Assembly (NCBI GenBank): GCA_002501085.1
Contig: DLRL01000018.1
Coordinates: 1-20,431 of the forward strand
Reading direction: 5' to 3'
Length of the DNA: 20,431 nt
Source: Gemmatimonadales bacterium UBA7889
Lineage (GTDB): Bacteria; Gemmatimonadota; Gemmatimonadetes; Longimicrobiales; Gaopeijiaceae
Made by a program: the position numbers and the translations under genes. The notes under the pieces are model-generated. The model was given only the letters and a program-made list of their open reading frames with translations, was not told the DNA's origin and searched no databases. Shown one piece after another: positions 1-7,573 of this stretch. The first letter of the stretch is position 1; each line of letters begins with the position of its first letter.

Positions 1-1
1 G

Positions 2-370
2 GACCCCATCGGTCTCGCACTCGACAATTATGATGTGACAGGTAAGTGGCGGATTCGCGAGAATGGAGCACCGCTTGATACCAATGGTGAGTTTTATGAT
101 GGGACCGTGATCGCGACTCCTTCAGAACTTCAGGAAGTTCTCATAAAGCGGCCGATCCCGCTGGTCAGAACTTTTACTGAAAACCTGATGGCATATGCCC
201 TGGGGCGGAGGATTGAGTATTATGACCAGCCGACAATCAGATCTGTCACTGCGCAGGCCAAGCAAGATGATTACCGTATGTCGTCGTTTGTACTGGGTGT
301 TGTGCTGAGTGATGCCTTTAGGATGCAGAAGGCGAATGTGGTTGCAGATAATCGAAGTGGGGTCAACTAG
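2..370 (+). CDS. DUF1592/DUF1585 family protein, C-terminal fragment
   Basis: This is the 3' end of a gene that begins before the window; the open frame runs from base 2 without needing a start codon and stops at TAG 368-370. The visible ~122 residues match the C-terminal DUF1585 module of the large DUF1587/1592/1588/1585 proteins of Planctomycetes, Acidobacteria and Gemmatimonadota. Landmarks are DPIGLALDNYD at the very start, a GKWR stretch, FYDGT, then RPIPLVRTFTENLMAYALGR, EYYDQP, and a closing block with SSFVLGVVLSDAF. Full-length members usually carry an N-terminal cytochrome c-like domain, which cannot be checked here. The gene is followed after 27 bp by a DUF1552 gene, the usual partner of this family, so co-transcription is likely. 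Biochemical function is unknown. Family identification is confident; the role is not. Confidence 0.85.
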   Translation, partial: DPIGLALDNYDVTGKWRIRENGAPLDTNGEFYDGTVIATPSELQEVLIKRPIPLVRTFTENLMAYALGRRIEYYDQPTIRSVTAQAKQDDYRMSSFVLGVVLSDAFRMQKANVVADNRSGVN

Positions 371-397
371 CGAGAGATACTAGGAGAAACTCGGATT

Positions 398-1816
398 ATG
401 GAATTTATCACCGGTAGACACATTCCCCGTCGTACGTTCATACGAGGGATGGGCGCAACGGTGGCTCTGCCGTTTCTAGAAGCGATGATCCCAGCTGGGC
501 GTGTTTGGTCGCGCGTAACCGCTGACGTTTTACCTACCCGGCTTGTCGCGATTGAGATGGTCCACGGGGCCGCGGGATGTAACGAATGGGGTGCTACACA
601 AAACTTGTGGTCTCCGGAGGCAGTCGGTCGTGACTTTGATCTTGCGCCCACTTCACTGAGCTCGCTTGAACCATTCCGAGATTATCTAACCATCATCAGT
701 AACACTGATCTCAGGATGGCAGAGGCTTTCCAGCCGCACGAAATCGGTGGGGACCATTTTCGCTCAAGTGCGGTTTTCCTTACTCAATCGCACCCGAAGC
801 AGACGGAAGGTTCAGACGTATACGTTGGGACTTCGCTTGATCAGCTCTACGCTCAGCGTTTTGGACAGGATACGCCGATTCCTTCAATGCAGCTTTGCAT
901 TGAGAACATTAATCAATCGGGCGGGTGTGCATACGGGTATACATGCGTCTATACGGACTCAATCAGTTGGGCTTCGCCTACTGAGCCACTGCCGGTTATT
1001 CGCGATCCCAGGGTCGCGTTCGACCAATTGTTTGGTGCCGGTGGAACTGTTGAGGAACGTGCACTTCGCCGTAGGACAAACAAGAGTATACTCGACTGGA
1101 TCACGGGTCGTGTGGCCCAACTGCGCAAGGAGCTTGGCCCGAACGATGTTCAACGACTCGACAGGTACCTGGAGAACATTCGGGAGATCGAACGGCGTAT
1201 CCAAAGGACTGAAGCCCAGAATACGAGTGGTGAATCTCGAGAATTACCGGAGGCACCAGCCGGGGTACCGGACTCCTTTGAAGAGCACACCCGGCTGATG
1301 TTTGACCTGCAAGCGCTCGCGTTTTCTTCAGATGTGACTAGGGTGTTCTCTCTGAAGATGGGCCGTGACTCATCTGCGCGGGTTTTCCCTGAGAGTGGCT
1401 CAGACCGACCGTTCCATCCCGCTTCACACCATGGTGGAGCGGAGGAGGCAATTCTTGATTTTGCTCTGATCAACCGGTATCACGTAAGTATGCTCCCATA
1501 CTTCCTCGAGAAGCTACAGAGCATACAAGAGGGTGACACCCACCTTCTAGACAAGACGATGATTATTTATGGATCACCGATGGGAGACCCCAATGTTCAC
1601 AACCATCGTCGTGCTCCCCTCTTTGTCCTGGGTGGTGCGAATGGACAGTTGGAAGGAGGGCTCCACCTTAACACTCCGGATGGAACCCCGATGGCGAATG
1701 CTATGCTAAGCCTCGCTCATGCGTTGGGCATGGATGATATGGAGAGTTTCGGTGACAGTACTGCAGAGTTGTCCTTATCAATGCCTGCTGGCACCCTCAC
1801 TAGCGCAGGCTCGTAA
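398..1816 (+). CDS. DUF1552 domain protein, Tat-exported
   Basis: A 472-residue protein of the DUF1552 family. Residues 8-33 form a twin-arginine type signal: HIPRRTFIRGMG followed by a hydrophobic stretch ending near EAMIPAG. This predicts folded export by the Tat system. Family-typical segments follow: VHGAAGCNEWG near residue 55, an HEIGGDHFRSSAVFLTQ block, an internal coiled segment around 225-265 (LDRYLENIREIERRIQRTE), then SHHGGAEEAILDFALINRYH and YGSPMGDPNVHNHRRAP near the C terminus. The histidine-rich motifs suggest metal binding, but no reaction is established. AGGAGA at 382-387 lies 10 nt before the ATG, supporting this start. It lies between the DUF1592-type gene and the ankyrin gene (2 bp downstream), so all three probably form one operon acting in the periplasm. 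Confidence 0.88.
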   Translation: MEFITGRHIPRRTFIRGMGATVALPFLEAMIPAGRVWSRVTADVLPTRLVAIEMVHGAAGCNEWGATQNLWSPEAVGRDFDLAPTSLSSLEPFRDYLTIISNTDLRMAEAFQPHEIGGDHFRSSAVFLTQSHPKQTEGSDVYVGTSLDQLYAQRFGQDTPIPSMQLCIENINQSGGCAYGYTCVYTDSISWASPTEPLPVIRDPRVAFDQLFGAGGTVEERALRRRTNKSILDWITGRVAQLRKELGPNDVQRLDRYLENIREIERRIQRTEAQNTSGESRELPEAPAGVPDSFEEHTRLMFDLQALAFSSDVTRVFSLKMGRDSSARVFPESGSDRPFHPASHHGGAEEAILDFALINRYHVSMLPYFLEKLQSIQEGDTHLLDKTMIIYGSPMGDPNVHNHRRAPLFVLGGANGQLEGGLHLNTPDGTPMANAMLSLAHALGMDDMESFGDSTAELSLSMPAGTLTSAGS

Positions 1817-1818
1817 AG

Positions 1819-3603
1819 ATGAATGTCCACTTCTTAAGATCTTTAAGTGTACTTGGTCTTAGTGCACTGTTATGGGGCGCGGTACCTGCTGAGTCACCAG
1901 TGGCGGACGCGGCCATGCGAGCTGACTTGGATAAGGTACGGCTCCTCCTTAAGGGTGGAGCGGATGTAAACGTTGCTCAAGGCGACGGGATGACGGCGCT
2001 TCACTGGTCAGCTGAGAATCGCAGTGTCGAGATGGCTGCGATGCTTATCTATGCTGGTGCGAATGTGGAGGCTGTTACCCGGATCGGTGGCTACACACCG
2101 TTGCACTTGGCTTCACGGTCCGGTAGCGCGGCGATCATTCAGGAACTTCTTGAGGCTGGTGCAGACCCAGCGGTGAGGAGTAGCACGGGTGGAGCTACAC
2201 CCGTGCACTTCGCAGCATCAGCGTCAAGTAAGGAATCAGTGACCTCCTTGCTTGATCACGGTGCTGAGATTGATGCTCGTGAGAGTGCTTGGGAACAGAC
2301 ACCACTCATATTTGCTGCCTCACTCGGCCGAACTGAAATCGTGGAGTTATTGCTCAACCGAGGAGCGGACGTATCGGTTACCACTTCGACTGTCTACTTG
2401 CCGGCGCTTCAGGGTGCAGACCGTGCTGCTCGACAGCGCAGGGACAAAGTGCTCGATGGATTCCGTGCCCAGGATATCTCGGGCTCTGAGTCCTGGAAAC
2501 CAAGTCCGATAGAGGTACAGGCAGCAATGGAGTCGTCTAGGATAGATCCAGATCAGTCGGCTAATCCCGAAGAAGAGGACGAGGACGCCTACAACGAACA
2601 GGTCGGTGTCCCTGGTGGGAACTCCTACGCTGATCTTGTAGGTACGATGGGTGGGACCACTGCCCTGATACATGCCGTTCGAGAAGGACATGCCGAAACA
2701 GTACAAGTGCTTTTGGATCACGGCGCGGACATCAATCAACCGAGTGCAGGTGACAAGACGACTCCGTTACTTAGTGCGACAATTAACGGACACTTTGATC
2801 TTGCTCTTGAGTTGCTTAAACGTGGTGCTGACCCGAGACTCGCGAGTACGGGAGGTACGACACCACTTTTTGCCGCAGTTAACACAAGATGGGCACCAAA
2901 AGCTCGGTATCCACAGCAAGAAGCCCACAAGCAGCAACAGGCAACATACCTAGAAGTGATGGAGGCTCTGCTACGGTCTGGAGCCAACCCAAATACGCGA
3001 TTGACTAAGCACCTGTGGTTCATGGAATATACATTCAGCCATCTGGGCATCGACGCCTCCGGAGCAACTCCGTTCTGGCGTGCAACCCATGCACTTGATG
3101 TACCGGCGATGAAGCTTCTGGTTGAATATGGTGCTGACCCTGGGATTCCAACGACCAAGGGGCAGAATCGTCGCTCACGTGGAGGTGGAGGAGAAGATCC
3201 CTCTGGACTGCTCCCAGTGCCATTTGGTGGACCGGCTATCTACCCGATTCATGTAGCTGCAGGTCATGGATACGGCACCGGTTACGCGGGTTACTCGCAT
3301 AGGCATGCGCCGGATGCGTGGCTTACGACCGTGAAGTATCTCGTAGAAGAGCACGGGGCTGACGTCAACGCGAGAGATCACAACGGATATTCGCCAGTCC
3401 ATAATGCTGCATCTCGCGGCGATATTGACATGATTCGCTACCTTGTGGACAAGGGAGCAGACGTTATGGTGGTGAGCCGCCGGGGGCAGACGACAGTCGA
3501 TATGGCGAACGGCCCACAGCAACGGATCCAACCCTTCCCAGAAGCAATGTCATTGCTTGAGAGCCTAGGTGCGAAGAACAATCACAACTGTGTGAGTTGC
3601 TGA
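1819..3603 (+). CDS. exported ankyrin-repeat protein
   Basis: A 594-residue protein with a signal peptide (MNVHFLRSLSVLGLSALLWG, cleavage probably near AVPA) and about ten ankyrin repeats. These are recognisable by TPLHLA/TALIHA-type helix starts and GADVN/GADPN-type turns. Repeats fall roughly at 27-54, 56-88, 91-122, 126-156, 160-188, 279-307, 313-341, 346-395, 415-445, 475-520 and 523-553. Residues 189-275 break the array with a charged insert that includes the acidic run EEEDEDAYNE. Another insert near 447-470 is rich in Arg/Gly. The protein ends in NHNCVSC, a terminal CxxC with no following His, so it is not a c-type haem site. The start is 2 bp after the DUF1552 stop, which implies translational coupling. 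It is likely a periplasmic scaffold for the DUF1592/DUF1552 partners; that role is inferred from location only. Confidence 0.88.
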   Translation: MNVHFLRSLSVLGLSALLWGAVPAESPVADAAMRADLDKVRLLLKGGADVNVAQGDGMTALHWSAENRSVEMAAMLIYAGANVEAVTRIGGYTPLHLASRSGSAAIIQELLEAGADPAVRSSTGGATPVHFAASASSKESVTSLLDHGAEIDARESAWEQTPLIFAASLGRTEIVELLLNRGADVSVTTSTVYLPALQGADRAARQRRDKVLDGFRAQDISGSESWKPSPIEVQAAMESSRIDPDQSANPEEEDEDAYNEQVGVPGGNSYADLVGTMGGTTALIHAVREGHAETVQVLLDHGADINQPSAGDKTTPLLSATINGHFDLALELLKRGADPRLASTGGTTPLFAAVNTRWAPKARYPQQEAHKQQQATYLEVMEALLRSGANPNTRLTKHLWFMEYTFSHLGIDASGATPFWRATHALDVPAMKLLVEYGADPGIPTTKGQNRRSRGGGGEDPSGLLPVPFGGPAIYPIHVAAGHGYGTGYAGYSHRHAPDAWLTTVKYLVEEHGADVNARDHNGYSPVHNAASRGDIDMIRYLVDKGADVMVVSRRGQTTVDMANGPQQRIQPFPEAMSLLESLGAKNNHNCVSC

Positions 3604-3687
3604 CAGTTCCAATCGCCGCGTAGTGCCAGGCGTCAGTTGGAATGGGGGTCTATCCGTCAAGAAGACTTCACAGAGTTGATTCCGATC

Positions 3688-5013
3688 TTATCTACCAACT
3701 TCTCGGATATCACTTCGTACTCGTGGAGATCGAGTGTAGGCTGACACCAAGCTTTCATGCCCATTTGGACCGATAGCCATAACTCCGAACACGTAGTCAT
3801 CTATCGAAATATCCTCAAGCACGTAAGCACTGACATTGCCGACGTCAATCCCAAATTGCCACTCTGGAGTCCAGGCTTCACGCCAGACTACTCTGTAGGA
3901 GGACGCCCCTCGGGAAGTTTCCCAACTCATTGAGGCCGCGTACCCTGACTCACCTCGTCCGAGACGTGGATTGCCCTCCTCCATCACGTTGGGGGCTGGA
4001 GGAGCCAGTGCAATTGTCGCCACACCGGCGGCGTTCACACGAGCGTTCTTTGCAAGGTATTCGAAGTCAACACCTCCAAGTGTGTCTTCTGGCTCATGCT
4101 GACGACTATAGTTTTCTCGGGATTCAGTAAAGCGAACTCCTGCAAACCCTCGGCGGTTGAATGCTGTGTGGTCACCGCCACGGCCGAAGCGGTCCTCACG
4201 TGCGATCAGGCGCACCTCATGTCCCGGCATGTAGACTGCTGCATGTCTGCGGATGAAGCGCGCTAGTTGTCGGGATGGAGAGTCCATAGGGTCCTCTGAG
4301 AAGACCCGGATGGTCCTGCTATCAGCAATCCCATTCCCACCTTCAATATTCCCCACGATATCATTATTGAAGACTGCGTCGATCACCCACCCTTCACGCT
4401 CTGCTTTTGCGGAATGAAGGCTTGCTCCTACCAGGCCTTCTTCTTCAGCGACGAAGCCTATGAATACCAGGGTCGCATCAAATTGAAGTCCGCTTTGAGC
4501 CATTACACGGGCCACCTCCATCGTGAGAACAGTTCCGCTACCGTCGTCGTTAGCGCCCGGTGCGGGATTATCCCATCGGGTCCAATCGAATTGTCCGCTA
4601 TCGATTCGGCGGGCAACAGTATCGTAATGACCACTCACGTAAACTCGGCGATTGCTTCTACCAGGCAGTACGGCGACCACATTGCAAAGCTCAACTTCCT
4701 GCGCGATCCGTCCTTGGGGCTCAACCTGATAACAATCAAAATCAACTTGGAGACGGTCACTGAAACTCTGCATAGTTCGCAAGATGTACTCTCGCGCTGG
4801 GCTGATCCCCCAATCCGTGCGGTCCGAAAGAGAAAGTGAATGTCGGGTTTGGAAGCCTGTAAGTGCTTCCAGGTACTCATGAAGCCGTTCCGGAGAGACG
4901 TTCCGGACTACTTCGACGATTTGAGGATCAATCACAGGCCCTTGAGCCGACGATGGTGATGTCGTGAGCAAGGCAACCAAAAGCATGATCACAATTGGGA
5001 CCTGAAGCTTCAT
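3688..5013 (-). CDS. exported M28 family zinc aminopeptidase with C-terminal Fn3-like domain
   Basis: A 441-residue secreted metallopeptidase. Residues 1-24 form a Sec signal peptide ending SSA-Q. The catalytic domain spans roughly 30-335 and shows the full M28 set: H129 and D131 in SGHYD, D156 in PGANDDGSG, E190/E191 in VAEEEGLVG, D218 in NNDIVGN and H282 in GGDHTAF. A di-zinc site is therefore intact. From about residue 340, after APPAPNV, a short beta-rich module (SMSWETSRGASSYRVVWRE) resembles a fibronectin type III fold, as in related marine M28 proteins. A GAGGAAGAGG purine block precedes the ATG. The gene converges on the ankyrin gene and is followed by no strong terminator. Its likely role is releasing N-terminal residues from peptides in the periplasm or outside the cell. 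Confidence 0.92.
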   Translation of the reverse strand: MKLQVPIVIMLLVALLTTSPSSAQGPVIDPQIVEVVRNVSPERLHEYLEALTGFQTRHSLSLSDRTDWGISPAREYILRTMQSFSDRLQVDFDCYQVEPQGRIAQEVELCNVVAVLPGRSNRRVYVSGHYDTVARRIDSGQFDWTRWDNPAPGANDDGSGTVLTMEVARVMAQSGLQFDATLVFIGFVAEEEGLVGASLHSAKAEREGWVIDAVFNNDIVGNIEGGNGIADSRTIRVFSEDPMDSPSRQLARFIRRHAAVYMPGHEVRLIAREDRFGRGGDHTAFNRRGFAGVRFTESRENYSRQHEPEDTLGGVDFEYLAKNARVNAAGVATIALAPPAPNVMEEGNPRLGRGESGYAASMSWETSRGASSYRVVWREAWTPEWQFGIDVGNVSAYVLEDISIDDYVFGVMAIGPNGHESLVSAYTRSPRVRSDIREVGR

Positions 5014-5100
5014 ACCTCTTCCTCGGTTGTGCGGATATGTGCGACTTAAAGGATGGTGTGCCCTGGTCTGGTAGCTAGATGGACAATGATCAAAAGGCTA

Positions 5101-5142
5101 CACCCATCGCGTTGCGCAACATGAGTGAGCGCGGTATGGGTG
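5101..5142 (-). terminator. candidate terminator hairpin after the CGNR gene
   Basis: CACCCAT (5101-5107) pairs with ATGGGTG (5136-5142), continued inward by CGCG (5108-5111) and CGCG (5130-5133) with a two-base bulge. Reading on the minus strand the stem is followed by TAGCCTTTTG, a short T run. It lies 17 bp past the stop of the CGNR gene and before the M28 gene, so it could separate the two. The T tract is short, so activity is uncertain. The loop side also holds the palindrome GTTGCGCAAC (5111-5120). Confidence 0.35.
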
Positions 5143-5158
5143 AGCAAGCGTCGGGCTC

Positions 5159-5794
5159 TCAAGAGAGTTCACTCCTCTGACGGTAATGCTTTGCGGCCTT
5201 TGCCCGATTTCCACAACGTGACATAGAGCACCATCTCCGACGCCCACTTTTGCTCGTATCTAGAAACCAGTACATACAGTCCCTGGCCGCACATTGTCGA
5301 ATACGGGTTGGATTTTCTTCAGTCACTATGCGTGCTGCTGAGAGCGCTATCGGTTGGAGTACACCAAGCACTGACGAGGCATGCTCGTGTGCATCAAGTA
5401 CCAACTGATCCTGCATACCCTCACTTTGTTCCTCTTCGGATGTGATAATGAGTGAATCTAGCCGGAATGAGGTTCCACTTTCTGTGAGAATGCGGTTTAG
5501 GGCATGTATGGTGTAGGGCGGGGGGACTTTTCCGGCCACAAGACTCTGGACGATTAGGAGAATGTCTTGCCGGAGCCAGAGAGCTTCATCGAGCAGGATA
5601 CGACGGTTAGGCGGCGACGACGATAATTCGGGGAAGGAAGCATCACTCGGCAGGCTAACTGCAGCCAACCAAGTGACTACATCTTCTGGGTTTTGAAGAA
5701 GATCTAGGGCCTGACTCCCATCGAAACGCCACGTATTGAGCAGGTCAAGTGCTAGTGTTCCTGCATCGAAAACAAATTGACTGTTCTGTTTCAT
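5159..5794 (-). CDS. CGNR zinc finger / ABATE domain protein, putative regulator
   Basis: A 211-residue protein of the ABATE plus zf-CGNR architecture. The N-terminal ABATE part (about 1-150) starts FVFDAGTLALDLLNTWR and contains LLNTWRFDG and EALWLRQDI-like segments. The C-terminal zinc finger spans about 163-205, with CAARDC, then a TSKSGRRRWCSM segment and the signature CGNRAKAAKHYRQR. The cysteines CxxxxC...C...C give a complete zinc ligand set. Members are widely regarded as stress-linked transcription regulators, but few have been studied. The ATG at 5794 lacks an evident ribosome binding site and lies next to a structured AT-rich upstream region, so leaderless or autoregulated expression is possible. 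It is the only likely dedicated transcription factor in this window. Confidence 0.85.
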   Translation of the reverse strand: MKQNSQFVFDAGTLALDLLNTWRFDGSQALDLLQNPEDVVTWLAAVSLPSDASFPELSSSPPNRRILLDEALWLRQDILLIVQSLVAGKVPPPYTIHALNRILTESGTSFRLDSLIITSEEEQSEGMQDQLVLDAHEHASSVLGVLQPIALSAARIVTEENPTRIRQCAARDCMYWFLDTSKSGRRRWCSMSRCGNRAKAAKHYRQRSELS

Positions 5795-5796
5795 AT

Positions 5797-5842
5797 AACT
5801 GGTAAAATAGATATAAACCAGTTAGTTAATCAATTAACCGGT
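5797..5842. promoter_or_regulatory. candidate operator array upstream of the CGNR gene
   Basis: Three related hexamers sit in phase in a strongly AT-rich stretch: ACTGGT at 5798-5803, ACCAGT (its reverse complement) at 5817-5822 and the palindrome ACCGGT at 5837-5842. They are 19 and 20 bp apart, about two helical turns. The first two form the inverted repeat AACTGGT/AACCAGTT centred near 5810. A separate near-palindrome, GTTAAT-CA-ATTAAC, occupies 5825-5838. The array abuts the start of the CGNR gene, and the elements overlap any minus-strand promoter there. Autoregulation by the CGNR protein is inferred, not shown. Confidence 0.4.
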
Positions 5843-6104
5843 AAAAAATAATAATAACAGTTAGACAAGATTCTCGGTCATATTTAACAAGGATATACAG
5901 TATCTGGAAACTCCAGTGACCTGATTTTTCTAAGATCTGTAGCGAATATCCATCCTGGATGTTTCTGGACAGGTTCGGTTCTATTCGTGCTATTGGGAGT
6001 CGAATCTGTTCTTTTGACGCCCCTATAGAGTGTCTAAACAGGTGCTCAAGGGACCGTAAAGGAGCATATCTCCTTTTGATGTTATTCATTCTTAAGAGAG
6101 GGTG
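5843..6104. other. AT-rich intergenic region between CGNR gene and tyrS leader
   Basis: No convincing gene is seen on either strand; the long minus-strand frame here has no family resemblance. The part from 5843 to about 5960 is AT-rich. Small hairpins are present: CTGG-AAACT-CCAG near 5916-5930, and AAAGGAG-CATAT-CTCCTTT at 6058-6076, followed by T. The second resembles a weak attenuator upstream of tyrS. No T-box consensus is convincing. The region must hold the divergent promoters for the CGNR gene and tyrS. Confidence 0.4.
6058..6077 (+). promoter_or_regulatory. hairpin in the tyrS leader, possible attenuator
   Basis: AAAGGAG (6058-6064) pairs perfectly with CTCCTTT (6070-6076) across a 5-nt CATAT loop and is followed by one more T, then GATG. 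It is the only clean stem just ahead of the tyrS reading frame. The stem is short and AT-rich at its base and the T tract is minimal, so termination is doubtful; it could also hide a ribosome-binding-like GGAG. Confidence 0.25.
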
Positions 6105-6176
6105 ATGGTGAAATACGACGTGCTCAGAACACTTGACCATGCGCCAACCCCGGCTACCCTTTGGGCACATGAGTAA
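6105..6176 (+). CDS. possible 23-codon leader ORF overlapping the tyrS start
   Basis: A short frame, ATG 6105 to TAA 6174-6176, encodes MVKYDVLRTLDHAPTPATLW followed by three more residues. It is preceded by a purine block, AAGAGAGGGTG, that is the best ribosome binding site in this leader. Its last codons overlap the tyrS ATG at 6169 in another frame. Since tyrS lacks its own clear ribosome binding site, translation of this short frame could deliver ribosomes to tyrS. It contains one Tyr codon, at position 4. No homology is recognised, and it may be non-functional. Confidence 0.25.
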   Translation: MVKYDVLRTLDHAPTPATLWAHE

Positions 6177-7449
6177 ATTGATAGAAGAACTTCAGTGGAG
6201 AGGGTTGCTGCAAGATGCAACCGAAGGGGCAGCCGAGCACTTGGCTGGGGCTCCGCGCACTGGGTATATCGGCTTCGACCCTTCGGCGTCCAGCCTCCAT
6301 GTTGGCAATCTGCTCGTGGTCATGGATCTCGTGCACATGCAGCGGCACGGCCATACCTCCATCGCACTTGTCGGTGGTGGCACAGGGTTAATTGGCGACC
6401 CATCGGGTAAAACTTCTGAGAGGCAGTTGCTTACGAAGGAAATCGCGGCAGAGAATGCTGAAGGAATTCGTGGCCAGCTCGCGCATTTTCTCGACTTCGA
6501 TGTGAAATCAAATCCAGCCATCATGCGAAACAATCTCGATTGGCTTGGACAGCTGTCTCTGGTGGACTTCTTGCGGGATATCGGGAAGCACTTCTCAGTC
6601 AACCAACTCATAGCGAAGGAATCTGTGAAACGCCGTCTGAATAATGAGGAGACTGGACTCTCATATACGGAGTTCAGCTACGCGCTCCTTCAGTCGTATG
6701 ATTTCCTTGAGCTGTACCGCCGTGATCAATGCACGGTTCAGTTAGGAGGTAGTGATCAGTGGGGTAATATCACAGCGGGTACTGACTTGGTTCGACGGGT
6801 GGCAGGTGGAAAAGCATTCGGAGTTGTATCGCCGCTACTGACTAACGCAAGCGGCACTAAGTTCGGAAAGACTGAAGCAGGAAATGTTTGGCTCGATCCA
6901 GAGCTCACTTCACCATTCGCCTTTTACCAGTTTTGGGTCAACACTGACGACCGTGATGTGATTGGGTTCTTGAAATGCTTCTCTCTACTCTCCCAGCACA
7001 AGATTAGTGAACTAGAGGAAGCTACCCAGGCTGAGCCTGAGAAACGCATAGCTCAAAAGGTATTAGCTGATGAGGTGACCGATCGAGTCCACGGTGAAAC
7101 GGGACTAGCAGTTGCCCGCAAAGCTACCCAGGCTCTTTTCGGAGGAGATATATCAGGACTGAATGCCAGCGAAATCAGTGAGGTTTTCGCGGATGTGCCG
7201 TCGTCAGAACTTGAAAAGTCTCGCTTAGGAGGAGATGGCCTGCAGCTCGTGGAGATTCTAGCCGAGTCTGGTGTGGCCTCCTCCAAGGGAGATGCCCGGA
7301 GGGCTATAGAGGGCGGGGGAATATACCTCAATGGTGAGCGTATCCAGGATGTTTCTCGAGCTTTATCAATGGAAGACGCGATCGAAGGGCGTTACCTATT
7401 ACTTCGGAAGGGGAAGAGGGCCTACCATCTAGTAGCAGTTTTCGATTAG
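6169..7449 (+). CDS. tyrS: tyrosyl-tRNA synthetase
   Basis: Cytoplasmic class I synthetase that charges tRNA-Tyr. From ATG 6169 the protein is 426 residues, the normal TyrS length. It starts MSKLIEELQWRGL, typical of the family, so the upstream TTG 6133 and ATG 6139 are less likely. The HIGH motif is HVGN at 44-47 within GFDPSASSLHVGN. The KMSKS motif is KFGKT at 231-235 within SGTKFGKTEAGNVWLDP, as in the E. coli-like TyrS subgroup. The tyrosine pocket region includes QLGGSDQWGNI (191-201). An S4 RNA-binding domain occupies roughly 357-420. No good ribosome binding site precedes 6169; coupling to the small frame 6105-6176 is possible. It is the first of a plus-strand run with purE and greA. 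Confidence 0.97.
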   Translation: MSKLIEELQWRGLLQDATEGAAEHLAGAPRTGYIGFDPSASSLHVGNLLVVMDLVHMQRHGHTSIALVGGGTGLIGDPSGKTSERQLLTKEIAAENAEGIRGQLAHFLDFDVKSNPAIMRNNLDWLGQLSLVDFLRDIGKHFSVNQLIAKESVKRRLNNEETGLSYTEFSYALLQSYDFLELYRRDQCTVQLGGSDQWGNITAGTDLVRRVAGGKAFGVVSPLLTNASGTKFGKTEAGNVWLDPELTSPFAFYQFWVNTDDRDVIGFLKCFSLLSQHKISELEEATQAEPEKRIAQKVLADEVTDRVHGETGLAVARKATQALFGGDISGLNASEISEVFADVPSSELEKSRLGGDGLQLVEILAESGVASSKGDARRAIEGGGIYLNGERIQDVSRALSMEDAIEGRYLLLRKGKRAYHLVAVFD

Positions 7450-7472
7450 CTCGAGGCAGCTAGGACTTGATA

Positions 7473-7515
7473 GCATAGAGTAAGGAGGGACTTGACCCCT
7501 CTCCGTCCTCTATGC
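7473..7515 (+). promoter_or_regulatory. intergenic hairpin between tyrS and purE
   Basis: GCATAGAG (7473-7480) pairs perfectly with CTCTATGC (7508-7515). Inside, GAGGG and CCCTC form a second short stem around a small loop. No T run follows, so it is not a standard intrinsic terminator. It may be an RNA processing site, or a leader structure for purE. The stem's left arm includes AAGGAGGG, an SD-like sequence that would be sequestered when folded. Confidence 0.3.
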
Positions 7516-7573
7516 AACGTGCCCGCTTCTTCTTTCGCACATTTCACGTTACTTCTGAACGAGATTGAGCATA

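Noticed and set aside
3607..3642. Terminator between the convergent ankyrin and M28 genes
   Set aside because: TTCCAA/TTGGAA with an inner GCC/GGC can pair, but the stem is interrupted and no T tract follows on either strand.
6040..6080. T-box riboswitch ahead of tyrS
   Set aside because: AGGGACCG before a GGAG hairpin faintly recalls the T-box sequence, but the AGGGTGGNACCGCG consensus and an antiterminator/terminator pair are absent.
5826..6170. 114-codon minus-strand frame in the CGNR-tyrS spacer
   Set aside because: No recognisable family, odd composition, overlaps the tyrS start and the operator-like region; treated as chance.
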